NCBI GenBank assembly: GCA_013821985.1
Contig: PNJQ01000001.1
Coordinates: forward strand, 1-64,000
DNA length: 64,000 bases
DNA from: Opitutus sp.
GTDB taxonomy: Bacteria > Verrucomicrobiota > Verrucomicrobiia > Opitutales > Opitutaceae
Reading direction: 5' to 3'
Part shown: in pieces, positions 26,837-35,275 of the stretch
How positions within the stretch are numbered: position 1 is the stretch's first letter
How the letters are laid out: each line of letters opens with the position of its first letter
Made by a program: the position numbers and the translations under genes
Notes under the pieces: generated by a model
Seen by the model: the letters and a program-made list of their open reading frames with translations, nothing else
Database searches by the model: none
Told to the model about the DNA's origin: nothing

Positions 26837-29413
26837 CTAGCGGGTGAAAGTCGCGCGCACGCGTTGGGATTTCAGGAAATACGGAATCCAGATTGCCGCG
26901 GCCACGAGGCTTTGCAGGAGACTCTTGATCATCTCCGGGTCCGGCTTTTGTCCGGAAATCACCAAGGCGGTGCCGAGCATGTCGAGCGCCAGGAGCACCG
27001 GTTGGTAGGACAGCAGCGCGATGTAAAGGGCCGGAGCCTGTTGCTTGCGCCGAAAGAAAAAGAACCCCGTGAGGAACACCAGCATGAGCAACGTGGAATT
27101 GCCCACGAGTTCGCAGGCAACGAGCACGGCCACGGCAGGCTGGTAGGTCTCCAGGCCGGCGGTGGTCAGCGCGGCCCATGTGCGCTCGTCGAAATAGACC
27201 GTCGCGGAGGAACTCAATTGAGTGACGATGAGGACCGGCCGGAAAATGAGGCCGATGGCGGGCAACAGGAGCCAACCACTGATACCGGCGAAGCGCCCCG
27301 CTTCGTTCAACAAGGGTGGCTGAGCGGCGCGCGCGTTGAGCCAGCGGCCGAACACCACGAAGCCGACAAGGACGGCGAGCACGAGTGCGGTGGTGCGCCG
27401 ATTCAGCGAGAATTCCTGCGGGGCGGCGGCCGCCGTCGGAGCCGCCGCGGTGTTCCACGCGAGCGTGTAGCCCGTGGTCTTGCGGATCTCAGCGAGCTTG
27501 GCGATGTGGGTCTGCATGCCGGATGCGGGCACATGGTCGGAACGCGAGCGCCACGCGTAGTCTAGCGTCAGCTTCTGCGCGGCGTAGCGAATGCGGGAGG
27601 TGAAGGCATACCAATCGGTGGAGATCTCGCGGTCGGTGTCGCGGAGTTCCCACTCACCGAGAAGTGTGACTTCGATGCGGACCGTTTGCGTGGTCGGGTG
27701 ATCGAGGGCGAGCGGAGAACGACGCGTGATGTTGTCGGGGTGGGCGATGAAATTTTGCAGGGTCCACGGATAGAATGAAGCTTCGCGAGCCGTTGGGTTC
27801 GCGGGATCAATCGTCCACAGGCTGGGCACCGTGCAATCGAGCTCGATTTCGATCTCGTTGCGTTCCGGATCGTCGCGGCTGCGGAGCGGTGCGGCGGCGG
27901 CGAGCGCCGCATGGTTGCGCGCATGACGGTCGATCAGGTCGCGGACGATTTCGCTCCTGGAATTATTTGCGAGATAGGAGCGCGCGCTGTTGGCCCCGGC
28001 GCCAAAATAGCGGTAGGTCAGCCGCAACGTGCCCGGTTGATCGATGTCCGTGTAGGAATAGGACTCAACGACCTCGCGGCGGTAGGTTGCTTCCGGGCGG
28101 CTGGGGATGATCTCGAGCCCCGCCGGCGCATCAGCGCGAATCACGAGCCCCTTACTCTCGTAGATGGCGTCGCGGGCGCGGAGATTGCCGCGTTGGTAGG
28201 ATTGCGTCGGATCAAGCCAGTAACGTTCGCCGTCCAGCTCAACGAGCGCGATGACGTGGTTGAACGCGTAAGGGCTCGGCAGACGTTCATCGAGTTTGCG
28301 CTCCCGATAGGTGTGCACGAGCACCGGATGCGCGGTGACGCCGACCTCGGCGAGGAGGGCGCGGAAGAGCATGACCTTGTCCTTGCAGTCACCGAAGCGT
28401 TGCTGGAACACCTGCGTGGGCGCGTGGGGACGGTGGGAGTTGGCGCCGAGTTCAAATCCGAGATAGCGCACGTCGCGCTGGACGAAGTCGAGCAGCGCAA
28501 GGATTTTTGCCTCGGCGGTGCGTGCGGGCGCGGTGAGCGCCTGGGCCTTGGCGCGGATCGCAGGATCGCTCGCGGGAAGTTCGTAAAGCGGCTGCGCCCA
28601 CTCCCGCACGGCGAGCCAGTCGGCATACTCGCTGAATTCGAGATAACCATATTGGACGTGCCAGCTGGGCGTGTCGGCATCGGACGTCAGCGCGGAAAGG
28701 TCGCGCAAGTTCCACGTGTGCTCCGTTGTGCCGTCGGGCAGTCGCCGCGTCGCGGCGGTGACGGGCGTCTCGCCATGTTGCCGCACATACAAGGTGCGAC
28801 CGGGCGGAACGAGGATGCGGGTTTGCTGAAAACGGGTAGGCGACGACCAGTCGGTGTTGGTGGCGTCAATGAATTTTCCCGCGAAGACCGGATTGGCTCC
28901 CCGCGTGGTGAGCGAGTATTCGACGATGTCGCCGACCTGCACGTCGGCGAGGACGACGATAGCGGAGAGCTGGCCGTTGAACATCTGGCGCTCGAGATCG
29001 CGCTCCTGCTGGATGACTTTAATCTCGGCGCCGGCGAGTCGGTCCTGTGCCGCCCCGTCGCGCCAAAGTCGGATCGAGTGAAACTCGAGGGCTTCGTAGC
29101 TTGGATCGAAGCTGCGGGAGATTTGCGCGCCGTCGCTCAGGCCGGATTGCGACGTGATGCGGTAAACCGTGTGGAACGTGCGCGTCTGCCTGGCGAGGTT
29201 CGTTTGCTCGTCGAAGTGGAGGAAGTCGCGTCCGGTGCCCGACTCGACAATCGGCGCGCGGCTCTCGGCGGCGAGATCGGCTTGGAGCAGAACGTTGACC
29301 CACTCGGGCGGCGGGCCGATCTGCGGTCGCGCGGGGTCGGCGGCGCGAACGAAGCTGCCGAGAAGCGAAAGTGAAACGAGAAGGACGGAGAGGAAGCGAT
29401 GCCGGAGGATCAT
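26837..29413 (-). CDS. secreted DUF3857/transglutaminase-like protein with C-terminal membrane domain
   Basis: An 858-residue protein. Signal peptide residues 1-24 end VRA. A DUF3857 domain spans about 60-240, followed by a transglutaminase-like fold with Cys343 (FGDCKDKVMLFRALL), His386 (AFNHVIALVEL) and Asp401 (YWLDPT), a complete triad. A beta-rich region of about 230 residues comes next. The C-terminal ~150 residues form several helices, starting ISGWLLLPAIGLIFRP, consistent with DUF2569. The start is the ATG at 29413. Such proteins are common in Bacteroidetes and Verrucomicrobia, but their reaction is not established. Confidence 0.82.
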   Translation of the reverse strand: MILRHRFLSVLLVSLSLLGSFVRAADPARPQIGPPPEWVNVLLQADLAAESRAPIVESGTGRDFLHFDEQTNLARQTRTFHTVYRITSQSGLSDGAQISRSFDPSYEALEFHSIRLWRDGAAQDRLAGAEIKVIQQERDLERQMFNGQLSAIVVLADVQVGDIVEYSLTTRGANPVFAGKFIDATNTDWSSPTRFQQTRILVPPGRTLYVRQHGETPVTAATRRLPDGTTEHTWNLRDLSALTSDADTPSWHVQYGYLEFSEYADWLAVREWAQPLYELPASDPAIRAKAQALTAPARTAEAKILALLDFVQRDVRYLGFELGANSHRPHAPTQVFQQRFGDCKDKVMLFRALLAEVGVTAHPVLVHTYRERKLDERLPSPYAFNHVIALVELDGERYWLDPTQSYQRGNLRARDAIYESKGLVIRADAPAGLEIIPSRPEATYRREVVESYSYTDIDQPGTLRLTYRYFGAGANSARSYLANNSRSEIVRDLIDRHARNHAALAAAAPLRSRDDPERNEIEIELDCTVPSLWTIDPANPTAREASFYPWTLQNFIAHPDNITRRSPLALDHPTTQTVRIEVTLLGEWELRDTDREISTDWYAFTSRIRYAAQKLTLDYAWRSRSDHVPASGMQTHIAKLAEIRKTTGYTLAWNTAAAPTAAAAPQEFSLNRRTTALVLAVLVGFVVFGRWLNARAAQPPLLNEAGRFAGISGWLLLPAIGLIFRPVLIVTQLSSSATVYFDERTWAALTTAGLETYQPAVAVLVACELVGNSTLLMLVFLTGFFFFRRKQQAPALYIALLSYQPVLLALDMLGTALVISGQKPDPEMIKSLLQSLVAAAIWIPYFLKSQRVRATFTR

Positions 29414-29497
29414 CAAAGGCCCGCAAAAAATTCGCCGGGGCTCGGGGAGGCGGCAATGCAATTCAATCGCTCCCGATCGTCTCGCCGCGAATCGCGT

Positions 29498-30436
29498 TCA
29501 GCGAGCGGACTTGAGGCCGCTCGCGAGCAGCGTTTCGAAGAATGGCTCGTTTTCCTCGCGGGCGACGGCGGTGACTTCGACTTTTTGGAAGCCGGATTTT
29601 TTCAGGAAACTGTGCAGCGCGCTCTCCTTGAAGCCGAGCCAGAGGTCGCCGTAGAGCTCGCGGGCTTTTTCGAAATTATGCTCGCGCAAATCGAGCACGA
29701 GCAGCTGTCCGCCGGGTTTGAGAATGCGGAATGCTTCGTCCACTGCGGTCTGCGGGTGCGCGGCGTGGTGCAGTGCCTGCGAAAGGATGGCGAGATCGAC
29801 GGACCTATCCGCGAGCGGCACTTGTTCGATGTCGCCAAGCTTGTAGGAGAGATTGGCGAGGCCGTTTTTCTTCGCGAGTTCGGTGCCCACCTCGACCATC
29901 TTCGGCGAACTGTCGATGCACCAAACGCGCTCGGCGCGGTGGGCGAGCAGTTGCGAGACGAGGCCCTCACCGGCTCCGAGGTCAGCGACCGTGATCGCGG
30001 GCACGAGTCGCAGCGCGAGGTGGCCGAGCGCTTCCCACGAGCGGCCGGGGCAGTAGCCTTTGCCGAGGCGGCCAGCGATGAGATTGAAATACTGTTCCGA
30101 GACGCGGCGGCGTTTTTGGAGAATGCGATCGAGGTTGTCGCGGTCTTCCTTCGACTCGGGCAGATCGGCGACGGATTCGCAGGCGGCCTTGAGCAGCGCG
30201 TGTTGCTTCGGGGCGAGCGTGGCGCGCAGGGAGTAGAAGGCTTTTTTGCCTTCGCGGCGGTCGGAGACAAAGCCCGCCTGGCGGAGCAATGCGAGTTGCG
30301 ACGAGATGCGCGACTGCGCCATGCCGAGGATTTCCTGCAGTTCGGCGACCGAGAGTTCCTCTTTGAACAGCAGCGCGAGGAGACGCAGGCGCGTCGAGTC
30401 GGAGAGGATCTTCAAGCTGTCCCAGGAAGTGTTCAC
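29498..30436 (-). CDS. ArsR-type regulator fused to a methyltransferase domain (SahR-like)
   Basis: A 312-residue protein starting GTG at 30436. Residues 5-70 form an ArsR winged helix (LSDSTRLRLLALL, then MAQSRISSQLALLRQAGFV). The usual ArsR metal-site Cys pair is absent. Residues about 130-300 are a class I SAM methyltransferase with ITVADLGAGEGLV and HAAHPQTAVDEAFRILKPGG. This order matches the SahR type, a regulator responding to S-adenosylhomocysteine and controlling methionine-cycle genes; that role is inferred. Longer in-frame starts run through an Arg/Cys-rich stretch and are not favoured. Confidence 0.8.
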   Translation of the reverse strand: MNTSWDSLKILSDSTRLRLLALLFKEELSVAELQEILGMAQSRISSQLALLRQAGFVSDRREGKKAFYSLRATLAPKQHALLKAACESVADLPESKEDRDNLDRILQKRRRVSEQYFNLIAGRLGKGYCPGRSWEALGHLALRLVPAITVADLGAGEGLVSQLLAHRAERVWCIDSSPKMVEVGTELAKKNGLANLSYKLGDIEQVPLADRSVDLAILSQALHHAAHPQTAVDEAFRILKPGGQLLVLDLREHNFEKARELYGDLWLGFKESALHSFLKKSGFQKVEVTAVAREENEPFFETLLASGLKSAR

Positions 30437-30557
30437 AAAGCGGCGCAACGTGTAGGCGGCGCGCCGCGGCGAGGCGAGGAATCTCTTTTTGCGGGCCGGA
30501 GCGGTGCATTGACCGCGGGCTCGACGCACGTCACAACAGAGGCACACCCTCGATTCC

Positions 30558-30932
30558 ATGGACGCCACCAATCCTCCTCCTGTCGCGACTCCGGTCGCTG
30601 TTGCTGAAGACAAAACGGTCGCGATCGTCAGCTACCTCACCATCATCGGCTGGATCGTCGCGCTCGTCATCCACGGAAACAAGAAGACGCGGCTTGGTTC
30701 CTACCACCTGCGCCAGGCGCTCGGCATTTACCTGTCCTTCGTGCTCGCGGGAGTGGCGAACTGGGTGCTGGTGCTGATTCCGTTCATCGGCTGGATCGCG
30801 ATTCCCGTCCTGTGGGTCGGCCTTGTCGTGCTGTGGGTCATGGGCCTGGTCGCGGCTGTGGGTGGAGAGATGAAACCCGTGCCGCTGCTGGGCGAACACT
30901 ATCAGAAGTTTCTCGGCACAGCGTTCGACTGA
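30558..30932 (+). CDS. DUF4870-type small membrane protein
   Basis: A 124-residue protein with a short Pro-rich N-terminus and three membrane segments. It has the SYLTIIGWIVALVIHGNKK and SYHLRQALGIYLSF segments typical of DUF4870, and ends with a soluble tail. The function of the family is not known. It is divergent from the ArsR-methyltransferase gene and convergent with the LysE-type gene. Confidence 0.78.
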   Translation: MDATNPPPVATPVAVAEDKTVAIVSYLTIIGWIVALVIHGNKKTRLGSYHLRQALGIYLSFVLAGVANWVLVLIPFIGWIAIPVLWVGLVVLWVMGLVAAVGGEMKPVPLLGEHYQKFLGTAFD

Positions 30933-30997
30933 ATTCGCCACGCCCCGGCGTGATCCTGCCTCGAGCCCGCCCGCCGGATGCGCGCGGGTCCTGGGCG

Positions 30998-31633
30998 TCA
31001 GCCCAGCAAGGTGCGCATCGCGAGGCTGAGTTGCCAGCCGCCGAGCGCGGTGATGCACAATCCCGAAATCACATGCATCACGTGCAGCGTGTTCGCATGA
31101 AGACGGTCGCGCAGGATTCCGGCGCCGAGACTCAGCGCCAGCCACCATAATGCCGACCCGGTGAAAACGCCGCCGACGAGTTCCAAAGCGTGCAGGTGGC
31201 TATCGACCCCCGCGCCGAGCCCGAGGCCGGCAAAAATGGCGAGGAACGCCAGCACGGTCGCCGGGCTGGTGATCGTCAGCGCGAGCGTGGAAAGATACGC
31301 CGCGTGCCAGCTGCGTTGCTTCGGCGGGGGCGGGGCGCAGGCCGGGTCGGCAACAATGGGCGCCCGGGCGAACGCGGTCTTGAGACCGAGCGCGACGAGA
31401 AAGAGCCCGCCGCCGAGCTGCAGCCACATTTCCATGCGGATGAGAAACGACGAAATGGCGGTCAGCCCGAGCGCCGCGACGAGCCCGTAGAAGGCGTCGG
31501 CCGTGGCCGCGCCGAGACCGGAAACGAAGCCCGTTACCCGGCCATAGACGAGCGTGCGCCGCAGACACAGGAACCCGATGGGGCCGACCGGGACGGCGAT
31601 CGCGAAACCGATGAGCAGGCCTTTGAAAAACAT
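30998..31633 (-). CDS. LysE/RhtB-family exporter
   Basis: A 211-residue inner-membrane protein with about six helices. The start MFFKGLLIGFAIAVPVGPIG matches the LysE N-terminus, where the Gly-Pro-Ile-Gly motif follows the first helix. The segment ATADAFYGLVAALGL and the LTITSPATVLAFLAIF helix also fit. The family exports amino acids and related small molecules. The ATG at 31633 is chosen; the upstream frame to 31921 is Arg/Ser-rich and not conserved. Confidence 0.82.
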   Translation of the reverse strand: MFFKGLLIGFAIAVPVGPIGFLCLRRTLVYGRVTGFVSGLGAATADAFYGLVAALGLTAISSFLIRMEMWLQLGGGLFLVALGLKTAFARAPIVADPACAPPPPKQRSWHAAYLSTLALTITSPATVLAFLAIFAGLGLGAGVDSHLHALELVGGVFTGSALWWLALSLGAGILRDRLHANTLHVMHVISGLCITALGGWQLSLAMRTLLG

Positions 31634-31917
31634 GCCGGCAGTGGGTCCGCCGAGCTTCGGCGAACCGCAGAGGGTGACAAATAAAAAGCCGTTTGGCGCT
31701 GGGGTGTGCAGCGTAGGGGACGAACGACGAGCAGCGTTCGGCGAGTCCGATGAAGAAGGTGAAGATTGAAATCTTGTGCCCGGGGGCCCCCACCCCGGCG
31801 AGGTTCGCAAGCAGCGAGCGCCTTCGCGGTGAAACATTGAGCGCAGCAAGGGCCGCCGCGTTCCTAGTTTTGCCGCGGCGTGCGGCGCGGACCTGCGCTC
31901 AACCCTGGCTATGGCCA
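31634..31917. other. gap between the LysE-type gene and the greA terminator
   Basis: About 280 bases with no credible gene. A GC-rich stretch CCCGGGGGCCCCCACCCCGG lies near 31778-31797. It probably holds the promoter for the minus-strand LysE-type gene. Nothing else is recognisable. Confidence 0.4.
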
Positions 31918-31947
31918 ACAAAAAGCCCGCCGGGGTGCGGCGGGCGG
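31918..31947 (-). terminator. Rho-independent terminator of greA
   Basis: On the minus strand a 7-bp stem GCCCGCC/GGCGGGC (31925-31945) is followed by TTTTTGTT. It lies about 40 bases beyond the greA stop and faces the right way. Confidence 0.8.
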
Positions 31948-31988
31948 AAGTTGTTTTCGCCGGTCGGAGACCAGCGCTGGCGGTTTGG

Positions 31989-33839
31989 TCAGGCCTTCGC
32001 TTCGGCGTAGCGGCTGATGCCGGCGACTTGATATTCGTGGTTTGCGCCGGCGATCTTGAGCTTCACGTGCTCGCCGACCTTCTTGCCGAGCAGCGCTTGG
32101 CCGAGCGGGGTCTTGTAGGCGATGACGTGATTGTCCGGATCGGAATCCCACGCGCCGAGGACGGTGTAGCGGACGGCCTTGCCGTTCGAGACGTCGCGGA
32201 GATCGACGATCGTGCCGACGGAAATCTGGTCGGTCGTCGCGTCGGCGAAATCGGTGATGCGCGCGCGGGCGAGGTCGCGCTCGAGCTGCGCTTTTTGCGC
32301 CATGAGCACGGACTGGTCCTGCTTCGCCATCTTGAACTCGGAATTTTCGCGCAAGTCCCCGTGTTCACGGGCGGTGGCGATGGCCTTCGAGTTGTCGGGG
32401 ATGCGCTTCGAGACGATCTCCTCGTATTCGACGCGTTTCTTCTCGTAGCTGCTGCGCGAGACGAGGAGCTGTTCGTCCTTCGCCTCGGCGTCGCCGGCGA
32501 CGAGCGCCTGGAGCGAGGGGAACAGCTTGATGAAGCGTGCGAGGAGCGACTTCTTCGTCAGTTCCTCGAAGCCTTGGTTGAGGAGCAACGTGTTCGCGAG
32601 GTCGCGCGCGGTCTCGGTGTCGGCGGTGGCGAGCAGGTCGGAGATGAGGTCCGGATCGTCGCTCAATGCCTCGGCCAGCGGGATGCGGCGTGTGCCGGCG
32701 GACTGCAGCGCCTCGTAATCGATCGCGAAGAAAATCGCGGAGAGCAGGCGCGGCGTGATGAGGTTGTTGAGCAGCTTGGCGAACTTCTTCGAGTGACGAT
32801 TCTTGATCACCCAGAGGAGCACCGGCGCGCGGAGATTTTGCTCCGTCTTCCAGCGCACGAGCGTCGTGGCGAGTTCGTCGGACTGGCCGTGCTCGACGAG
32901 GAAGTTGATGCACTCGGTCGTGAATTTGCCCTGCGAGGTCTTCAGGAGCGCGAAGACGATTTCGCGCCACTCGAGCGGGTGCGTCTCCTTCACGAGGTCG
33001 AGGAAACGGCCTTGGAAGTGAACTGGGATCTTTTCGGCGATGGCGCTGAGGCCGCGGACTTCCTTGATCAGCTCCGCTTGCGGCGGGTTGTGCGAGCTGG
33101 CGTCGTGGCCGAGGATGCGGGAAAGCTCATCGCGCACAAAGGCGCCGTAGAGGCGCTCGGCGGCGTCGATCTGGTTGCTGTCGCGCACGGCCTCGATCAG
33201 CCCGGTCAGGACGCTTTGGAGGGCCGGCTTGGACTCCTCCTTGATCGAGGCGGCGAGGAGATCCTCGGCCAGCGTGATGCGCCGGCGGGCGGAGCGCGTC
33301 GCGCCGAAGGCTTCGAGGATCTCGTCCTCGGCGGAAACCGGCTCGTCGCGCACGACATAGACTTCGGTCTTCTTGGCCGGGACGCCGACGCGCGGGTCCT
33401 TGATGAGCTGCTTCTTCACGTTGGCGAACCAGCGCTTGAATTTTTCCTCGCCGATCACCTGCGCAAGGGTCGATTCGAGCTCGACGGCGGAGGCGGCTTG
33501 GTTCGGGTAGGCGGAAAGGGTATCGATGACGAGCTGGACGGGGTTCTCCTCGATCAGCTGCTTGACCTTGGCCGGCTCGGTCTCGTTGCGAGCGAGGATG
33601 TGCTTGGCCGGCAGGACCTCCATCGTGTTGACGCAGAACGCCGGGTCCATCGCGTGGGACTTCTTGCCCTTGAAGTCGATGAGCAGGCGGTTGGCCGACT
33701 CGTCGTAGCTCTTGATCTGCCCGAAGCCCCAGCTTCGGTGCATCACGTAGGAACCGGGCTCCATCGCCTCCAGTTTCGCTTTCGACGCTTTAAGGGCGGG
33801 ATTTTTGGAGATGATAGCAGTAACAGCCTCGGAATTCAT
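31989..33839 (-). CDS. greA: transcript cleavage factor GreA with a ~460-residue N-terminal extension
   Basis: A 616-residue protein. The last ~150 residues are GreA: a coiled coil with the catalytic acidic tip AREHGDLRENSEF (Asp495, Glu498), then the globular domain from about 525. GreA is usually about 158 residues and reactivates stalled RNA polymerase. The first ~460 residues are mostly helical, with possible HEAT/TPR-like character, and include GSYVMHRSWGFGQIKSYD (29-46), a strand-rich segment like a CarD/SH3 RNA-polymerase-interacting module. Long GreA forms are known in chlamydiae and relatives. It is divergent from rsmB, with only a 41-base gap. Confidence 0.9.
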   Translation of the reverse strand: MNSEAVTAIISKNPALKASKAKLEAMEPGSYVMHRSWGFGQIKSYDESANRLLIDFKGKKSHAMDPAFCVNTMEVLPAKHILARNETEPAKVKQLIEENPVQLVIDTLSAYPNQAASAVELESTLAQVIGEEKFKRWFANVKKQLIKDPRVGVPAKKTEVYVVRDEPVSAEDEILEAFGATRSARRRITLAEDLLAASIKEESKPALQSVLTGLIEAVRDSNQIDAAERLYGAFVRDELSRILGHDASSHNPPQAELIKEVRGLSAIAEKIPVHFQGRFLDLVKETHPLEWREIVFALLKTSQGKFTTECINFLVEHGQSDELATTLVRWKTEQNLRAPVLLWVIKNRHSKKFAKLLNNLITPRLLSAIFFAIDYEALQSAGTRRIPLAEALSDDPDLISDLLATADTETARDLANTLLLNQGFEELTKKSLLARFIKLFPSLQALVAGDAEAKDEQLLVSRSSYEKKRVEYEEIVSKRIPDNSKAIATAREHGDLRENSEFKMAKQDQSVLMAQKAQLERDLARARITDFADATTDQISVGTIVDLRDVSNGKAVRYTVLGAWDSDPDNHVIAYKTPLGQALLGKKVGEHVKLKIAGANHEYQVAGISRYAEAKA

Positions 33840-33880
33840 ATTTGCGTAGCGAGTCGGTGAACCGATTAGTTGAGGCCGTA

Positions 33881-35173
33881 ATGCCCAAACCTGTCAAACA
33901 GGGTTTTCTCAAGCCCCGTCCACGTCCTCTCAAACCCGGTTCCGATGGTTGGGAAACCGCCGTCCTGCTCACCGAGCGCTGGCTCGCGACCCAGGAGCGC
34001 GTGGATGTTTTGTTGGAACAACTTACGCCTGGTCTGGCGCCGCAGGAACGCGCCCGCGCGCAGCACCTATTCTATGGTGTCGTGCGATGGGCGGACCGCC
34101 TCGATTCCGCGCTGGCCGGGCTCATGGCCCACGCGCCCCGGACGAAAGTGCGAGCTCTGCTTTTCGTCGCCGGGTTCGAAATGCTCGAAGGCGGCGCCGA
34201 AACCGCGCAGGTCGTCCACCACGCGGTCGAAAAGGCCAAAACCGTCGCCAGCCAAAAGGAAGCCGGACTGGTCAACGCCGTGGCGCGCAAGCTCGCCCCC
34301 CGTCTGGCCGAAAGGCCCGCTGAGCTGGCGACCGCCTACGCACACCCGGCCTGGCTGGTGACCCGGTGGGAAAAGGAATTCGGCGCCGAACCGACGCGCA
34401 CCTTGCTGGAATGGAACCAGCAACCCGCACCGGTTTACGCGCGCTGGCGCCTGCCCGAAATGGCGCCGCCCGAATTTCTCGCGCCGACCAAGTGGCCGGG
34501 CTACTTCGAAGTAAAAGGCGGACACTGGGAAGAAGTGCGTGACCTCGCCCGCCAGGGCGCGCTTTACCTGCAGGACCCCTCGACCCGCCTCTGCATCGAG
34601 CTCCTCGCGCCGCAACCCAACGAGACGATCCTCGACGCCTGCGCCGCGCCCGGGGGCAAGAGCCTCGCCATCGCCGACGTCATGCAAACCGGCCGGCTCA
34701 CCGCCCTCGACGAGCCCGGCCCGCGCCTCGATCGCCTGAAGGAAAACCTCACGCGCGTCGCGCCCGGCGTCCAAGTCGCGCTCATGCCCGGCGACCTGCT
34801 CGAAGCCGGCCCGCGCTTTTTCCGCGAATACAATCTGCCCGAGATCTACGACGCCGTGTTGCTCGACGCGCCGTGCAGCAACACCGGCGTGATGCGCCAC
34901 CGCATCGACGTGAAGTGGCGCCTGCGCGAAACGGATTTCGGCCAGCACGCGAAACAGCAGCTCGCGTTCCTCCGCGCCGCCGCGCGCCTCGTCCGCGAAG
35001 GCGGCCGGTTGGTTTACAGCACGTGCAGCCTTGAGATCGAAGAGAACGAAGCCGTGGTGCAGGAGTTCATTCACCACGCGCGCACGCCCTGGACGCTGGA
35101 GCGCCACGTGCTCGCCTACCCGTGGATCGACGGCCACGACGGCGCAGGCGCGTTTCTGCTTAGAAAGCGATAG
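33881..35173 (+). CDS. rsmB: 16S rRNA (cytosine-5) methyltransferase, RsmB type
   Basis: A 430-residue protein. An N-terminal NusB-like helical domain (about 25-150) precedes the NOL1/NOP2/sun methyltransferase domain. Motif I is DACAAPGGKSLAIAD (252-266). The two catalytic cysteines are Cys332 (DAPCSNTGVMRHRIDVKWR) and Cys382 (YSTCSLEIEENE). RsmB methylates C967 of 16S rRNA. The ATG at 33881 is preferred over the in-frame start at 33842, which would overlap the greA promoter side. The neighbouring greA gives a transcription/translation theme. Confidence 0.93.
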   Translation: MPKPVKQGFLKPRPRPLKPGSDGWETAVLLTERWLATQERVDVLLEQLTPGLAPQERARAQHLFYGVVRWADRLDSALAGLMAHAPRTKVRALLFVAGFEMLEGGAETAQVVHHAVEKAKTVASQKEAGLVNAVARKLAPRLAERPAELATAYAHPAWLVTRWEKEFGAEPTRTLLEWNQQPAPVYARWRLPEMAPPEFLAPTKWPGYFEVKGGHWEEVRDLARQGALYLQDPSTRLCIELLAPQPNETILDACAAPGGKSLAIADVMQTGRLTALDEPGPRLDRLKENLTRVAPGVQVALMPGDLLEAGPRFFREYNLPEIYDAVLLDAPCSNTGVMRHRIDVKWRLRETDFGQHAKQQLAFLRAAARLVREGGRLVYSTCSLEIEENEAVVQEFIHHARTPWTLERHVLAYPWIDGHDGAGAFLLRKR

Positions 35174-35254
35174 GCGGTAAGCTTTAGGCGGAAAGCTTCG
35201 GACTCGGAATGGCGGGGTTTTTAAGCCTATCGCTTAAAGCTTATCGCTTACCGC
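35167..35254. repeat. imperfect inverted repeat between convergent genes
   Basis: Arms at 35167-35198 and 35223-35254 pair over about 32 bases with some seven mismatches, containing GGTAAGCTTTAGGC-like and TCGCTTAAAGCTTATCG units. It lies between the convergent rsmB and aspartyl-protease genes and could act as a bidirectional stop. Confidence 0.6.
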
Positions 35255-35275
35255 GCGCCGCTTCGCGGCGCTGCG

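Noticed and set aside
31911-33860. 649-codon open frame on the + strand opposite greA
   Set aside because: High-GC codon bias keeps antisense frames open; its sequence is Arg/Glu-rich without motifs, while the greA product on the other strand has conserved GreA motifs.
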